DNA of 64,000 bases, from positions 682,001-746,000 of the forward strand of contig CP090855.1 of NCBI GenBank assembly GCA_041879425.1. Reading direction: 5' to 3'. Under the pieces are notes generated by a model that saw only the letters and a program-made list of their open reading frames with translations, was not told the DNA's origin and did not search any database. Both the position numbers and the translations under genes were made by a program. The stretch's first letter is position 1. Each line of letters starts with the position of its first letter. The stretch is from Vibrio pomeroyi. GTDB lineage: Bacteria > Pseudomonadota > Gammaproteobacteria > Enterobacterales > Vibrionaceae. Below are positions 62,162-64,000 of this stretch, piece after piece.

Positions 62162-63190
62162 ATGACACAACTTACGATTACTCGTCCTGACGACTGGCAC
62201 GTTCATCTACGCGATGGCGACGTATTAAAAGATACAGTGCGCGATATCAGCCGCTACAATGGTCGAGCGTTAATCATGCCAAACACCATCCCACCGGTAA
62301 CCGATACCGAAATGGCTCTTGCTTACCGTGAACGCATCATGGCGGAGCAACCAAGTGAGCAGTTCCAGCCTCTAATGGCACTTTACCTAACAGACAACAC
62401 AACACCTGATGAAATTCGCAAAGCAAAAGAGTCTGGCGCAGTGGTTGCAGCTAAGCTTTACCCAGCTGGCGCAACAACAAACTCTGATTCAGGCGTAACT
62501 TCTGCTAAAAACATCTACCACGTACTAGAAGCAATGCAGGAAGTTGGCATGCTACTTTTGGTACACGGTGAAGTAACGACTCACGATGTTGATATCTTTG
62601 ACCGTGAGAAGCAGTTCCTAGACACAGTACTTACACCGATTGTGAACGACTTCCCTAACCTGAAGATTGTTCTAGAGCACATCACAACTGCAGATGCTGC
62701 GACTTTCGTGAAGAACGCAAATGACAACGTTGCTGCAACCATCACAGCTCACCACCTGCTTTATAACCGTAACCACATGTTGGTTGGCGGCATTAAGCCA
62801 CACTTCTACTGCTTACCAATCCTTAAGCGTAACACTCACCAATTAGCGCTTATCGAAGCGGCAACAAGCGGCAGCAAGAAGTTCTTCTTAGGCACAGACT
62901 CAGCACCACACGCAAAAGGTGCAAAAGAGTCAGCATGTGGTTGTGCGGGTTCTTACACTGCGCACGCTGCAGTAGAGCTGTACACAGAAGTATTCGAGCT
63001 AGAAGGTAAGCTTGAGAACCTAGAAGGTTTCGCGAGCCACAACGGCCCTGACTTCTACGGTATCCCACGTAACACAGACACCATCACTCTAGTAAAAGAA
63101 GAGTGGAATGTATCTGAGACGATGCCTTTCGGTTCAGACATTGTAGTGCCAATCCGTGGCGGCGAGACGATTGCTTGGACTGTTAAATAA
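62162..63190 (+). CDS. pyrC: PyrC dihydroorotase
   Basis: The 342-residue class II dihydroorotase has the metal motif HVHLRDG (His13, His15), the MPNTIPPVTD segment, the carboxylated lysine in AAKLYPAGATTNS (about residue 100), the metal histidines in LVHGEVT and LEHITT, and GTDSAPH near the C-terminus. It closes N-carbamoyl-aspartate to dihydroorotate in de novo pyrimidine synthesis. ATG 62162 has GGGAG six bases upstream, within the proposed leader hairpin. Single gene with a terminator. Confidence 0.95.
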   Translation: MTQLTITRPDDWHVHLRDGDVLKDTVRDISRYNGRALIMPNTIPPVTDTEMALAYRERIMAEQPSEQFQPLMALYLTDNTTPDEIRKAKESGAVVAAKLYPAGATTNSDSGVTSAKNIYHVLEAMQEVGMLLLVHGEVTTHDVDIFDREKQFLDTVLTPIVNDFPNLKIVLEHITTADAATFVKNANDNVAATITAHHLLYNRNHMLVGGIKPHFYCLPILKRNTHQLALIEAATSGSKKFFLGTDSAPHAKGAKESACGCAGSYTAHAAVELYTEVFELEGKLENLEGFASHNGPDFYGIPRNTDTITLVKEEWNVSETMPFGSDIVVPIRGGETIAWTVK

Positions 63191-63237
63191 CGCAGCACCG
63201 TTTTAAACGAGATTTCTTGTTTAAATCAAAAACTTCA

Positions 63238-63268
63238 AAGCCCTTCACATTAAGTGAGGGGCTTTTTT
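63238..63268 (+). terminator. Rho-independent terminator of pyrC
   Basis: AAGCCC(T)TCAC-ATTAA-GTGA(G)GGGCTT followed by T6, 48 bp after the stop. Confidence 0.88.
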
Positions 63269-63349
63269 AATTATGTCTTAATTCCCTTGATTCTAGGCCA
63301 TTAGCGCCTAATCTTATTCCATACAATGCATAAATTTACATGGATAGTG

Positions 63350-64000
63350 ATGAGCTTAGGCTTAGACGTTCGTACTCTATGTTTAATTATGGTGTTCCTT
63401 TCTGGGACCTATTGCATCGGGCTAATAATTAAACAAAGAAATCAAGCACCGGCTCAAGGTACTCGGAGCCTGTTCTATGCCGTATTTTTTTTAATGGCAG
63501 GATTTTCCCTGCTCAGCTTTGGCGATGATATTTCCTTCTGGCTTTCAAAAGTCGCTGCCAATTTCTGTATTGCTTTAGGTTTCGCTCTGGTCGTACTCAG
63601 TTTGCGTCAAATCAGACATGCTCCCTTAATCTACCCACTGATTGTTTTCTCTTGTTTACCACTGGCGTTAGCTGCATTGATCTATTACTCCGTCATCGAA
63701 CCTTCTACAAATGCACGTGTGGTTGTCATCTCTGTGTATGTCACTCTTTGTACGGTTTCAAGTGCGATTGTCGTCAATAAAAGCCAAGTAGAAGACCTAA
63801 AACTGCCGATCATGCTGCTCACAGGCGTACTTGTTATCCACTCTCTGTTTATGCTGTTTAGAATCTGGTTCACCCTACGTGAGCCTAATATCGGCGACTT
63901 CCTTCATGCCGGTAATGTCCACCAGCTCGCTATCATCATGACTGCGATTCTTCTAAGTAACCTTGGCTTTACTTACAACTGGATTCTTAATGCTCGACTG
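63350..64000 (+). CDS. Integral-membrane sensor protein, partial (probable N-terminal part of a signalling protein)
   Basis: An open frame runs to the window edge (217 codons visible). ATG 63350 has only a weak GGA upstream; an in-frame ATG at 63326 is an alternative. The visible part holds about six to seven membrane helices: VRTLCLIMVFLSGTYCIGL, SLFYAVFFLMAGFSLLSFG, LSKVAANFCIALGFALVVL, PLIYPLIVFSCLPLALAAL, VVVISVYVTLCTVSSAIVV, LPIMLLTGVLVIHSLFML and LAIIMTAILLSNLGFTYNW. This resembles the membrane sensor of Vibrio diguanylate cyclases, but no GGDEF is in the window, so the output domain is unproven. Confidence 0.6.
   Translation, partial: MSLGLDVRTLCLIMVFLSGTYCIGLIIKQRNQAPAQGTRSLFYAVFFLMAGFSLLSFGDDISFWLSKVAANFCIALGFALVVLSLRQIRHAPLIYPLIVFSCLPLALAALIYYSVIEPSTNARVVVISVYVTLCTVSSAIVVNKSQVEDLKLPIMLLTGVLVIHSLFMLFRIWFTLREPNIGDFLHAGNVHQLAIIMTAILLSNLGFTYNWILNARL

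Noticed and set aside
1..64000. tRNA, rRNA, IS elements, integrase/att sites, prophage genes or origins
   Set aside because: None was seen on either strand; no transposase-like frame or cloverleaf was recognised.

Overview
The window looks like part of a Vibrio genome, most plausibly the second chromosome of a Splendidus-clade or related marine species. This rests on protein content and order, not on a database search. The heme cluster hutWXZ / tonB-exbB-exbD-hutBCD, a pyrC, a cheV, and an M23 endopeptidase beside a GGDEF/EAL gene all resemble, from memory, the gene content of V. cholerae chromosome II. I saw no tRNA, rRNA, CRISPR array, prophage or insertion sequence. Base composition looks even throughout, so this reads as ordinary chromosome with one accessory-type gene at the left edge.

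Layout. Positions 1-9820 (minus strand) are the N-terminal 3273 codons of a giant repeat-built secreted adhesin, cut by the window edge. It contains eight exact-length 303-bp (101-residue) Ig-like repeats followed by T1SS-143/cadherin-like units. From 10 to 19 kb come an M3 oligopeptidase, two outer-membrane proteins (a porin and a DUF3187-like protein), a LuxR-type regulator, a long RecX-family protein, an MscS channel and small hypotheticals. From 19.2 to 23.3 kb is an scs (suppressor of copper sensitivity) thiol-redox operon in the order scsA-like, scsB, scsD, scsC, followed by a candidate small RNA. From 23.5 to 33 kb are an aspartoacylase-family hydrolase, a second porin, a DMT transporter, a two-domain glutaredoxin, a 44-aa protein, a divergent MFS exporter/LysR pair and a c-di-GMP phosphodiesterase-like GGDEF-EAL protein with a perfect CRP-type site upstream. 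From 33 to 45 kb are a ShyA-type peptidoglycan endopeptidase, a stand-alone glycogen-binding-like domain, a GFA-family protein, DUF1275 and YjiH membrane proteins, a chemoreceptor, a cytoplasmic alpha-amylase with a MalT-like promoter, a parvulin, CheV and a degenerate cobalamin-adenosyltransferase-like protein.

From 45.1 to 52.8 kb is a complete heme-iron module. hutW-hutX-hutZ run leftward and tonB-exbB-exbD-hutB-hutC-hutD run rightward from one divergent promoter region with a single Fur-like box. TonB/ExbB/ExbD energise outer-membrane heme uptake. HutBCD carries heme across the inner membrane. HutWXZ handle and break down heme in the cytoplasm. A 70-nt double stem-loop lies between hutB and hutC.

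From 53 to 64 kb are a TetR-like regulator, DUF406 and DUF1496 proteins, a small exported protein made of seven 20-residue solenoid repeats, a PlsC-like acyltransferase, a divergent NAD-biosynthesis pair (NadD-like/NadE), a MOSC-ferredoxin-reductase fusion, a YqaE/Pmp3 peptide, and pyrC. pyrC has a leader that can fold into mutually exclusive hairpins, one of which buries the ribosome-binding site. The window ends inside an integral-membrane sensor protein.

The best candidates for undescribed biology are the pyrC leader, the hutB-hutC intercistronic element, the three-hairpin transcript candidate after scsC, the 20-residue solenoid protein, and several perfect palindromes at promoters of poorly known genes.
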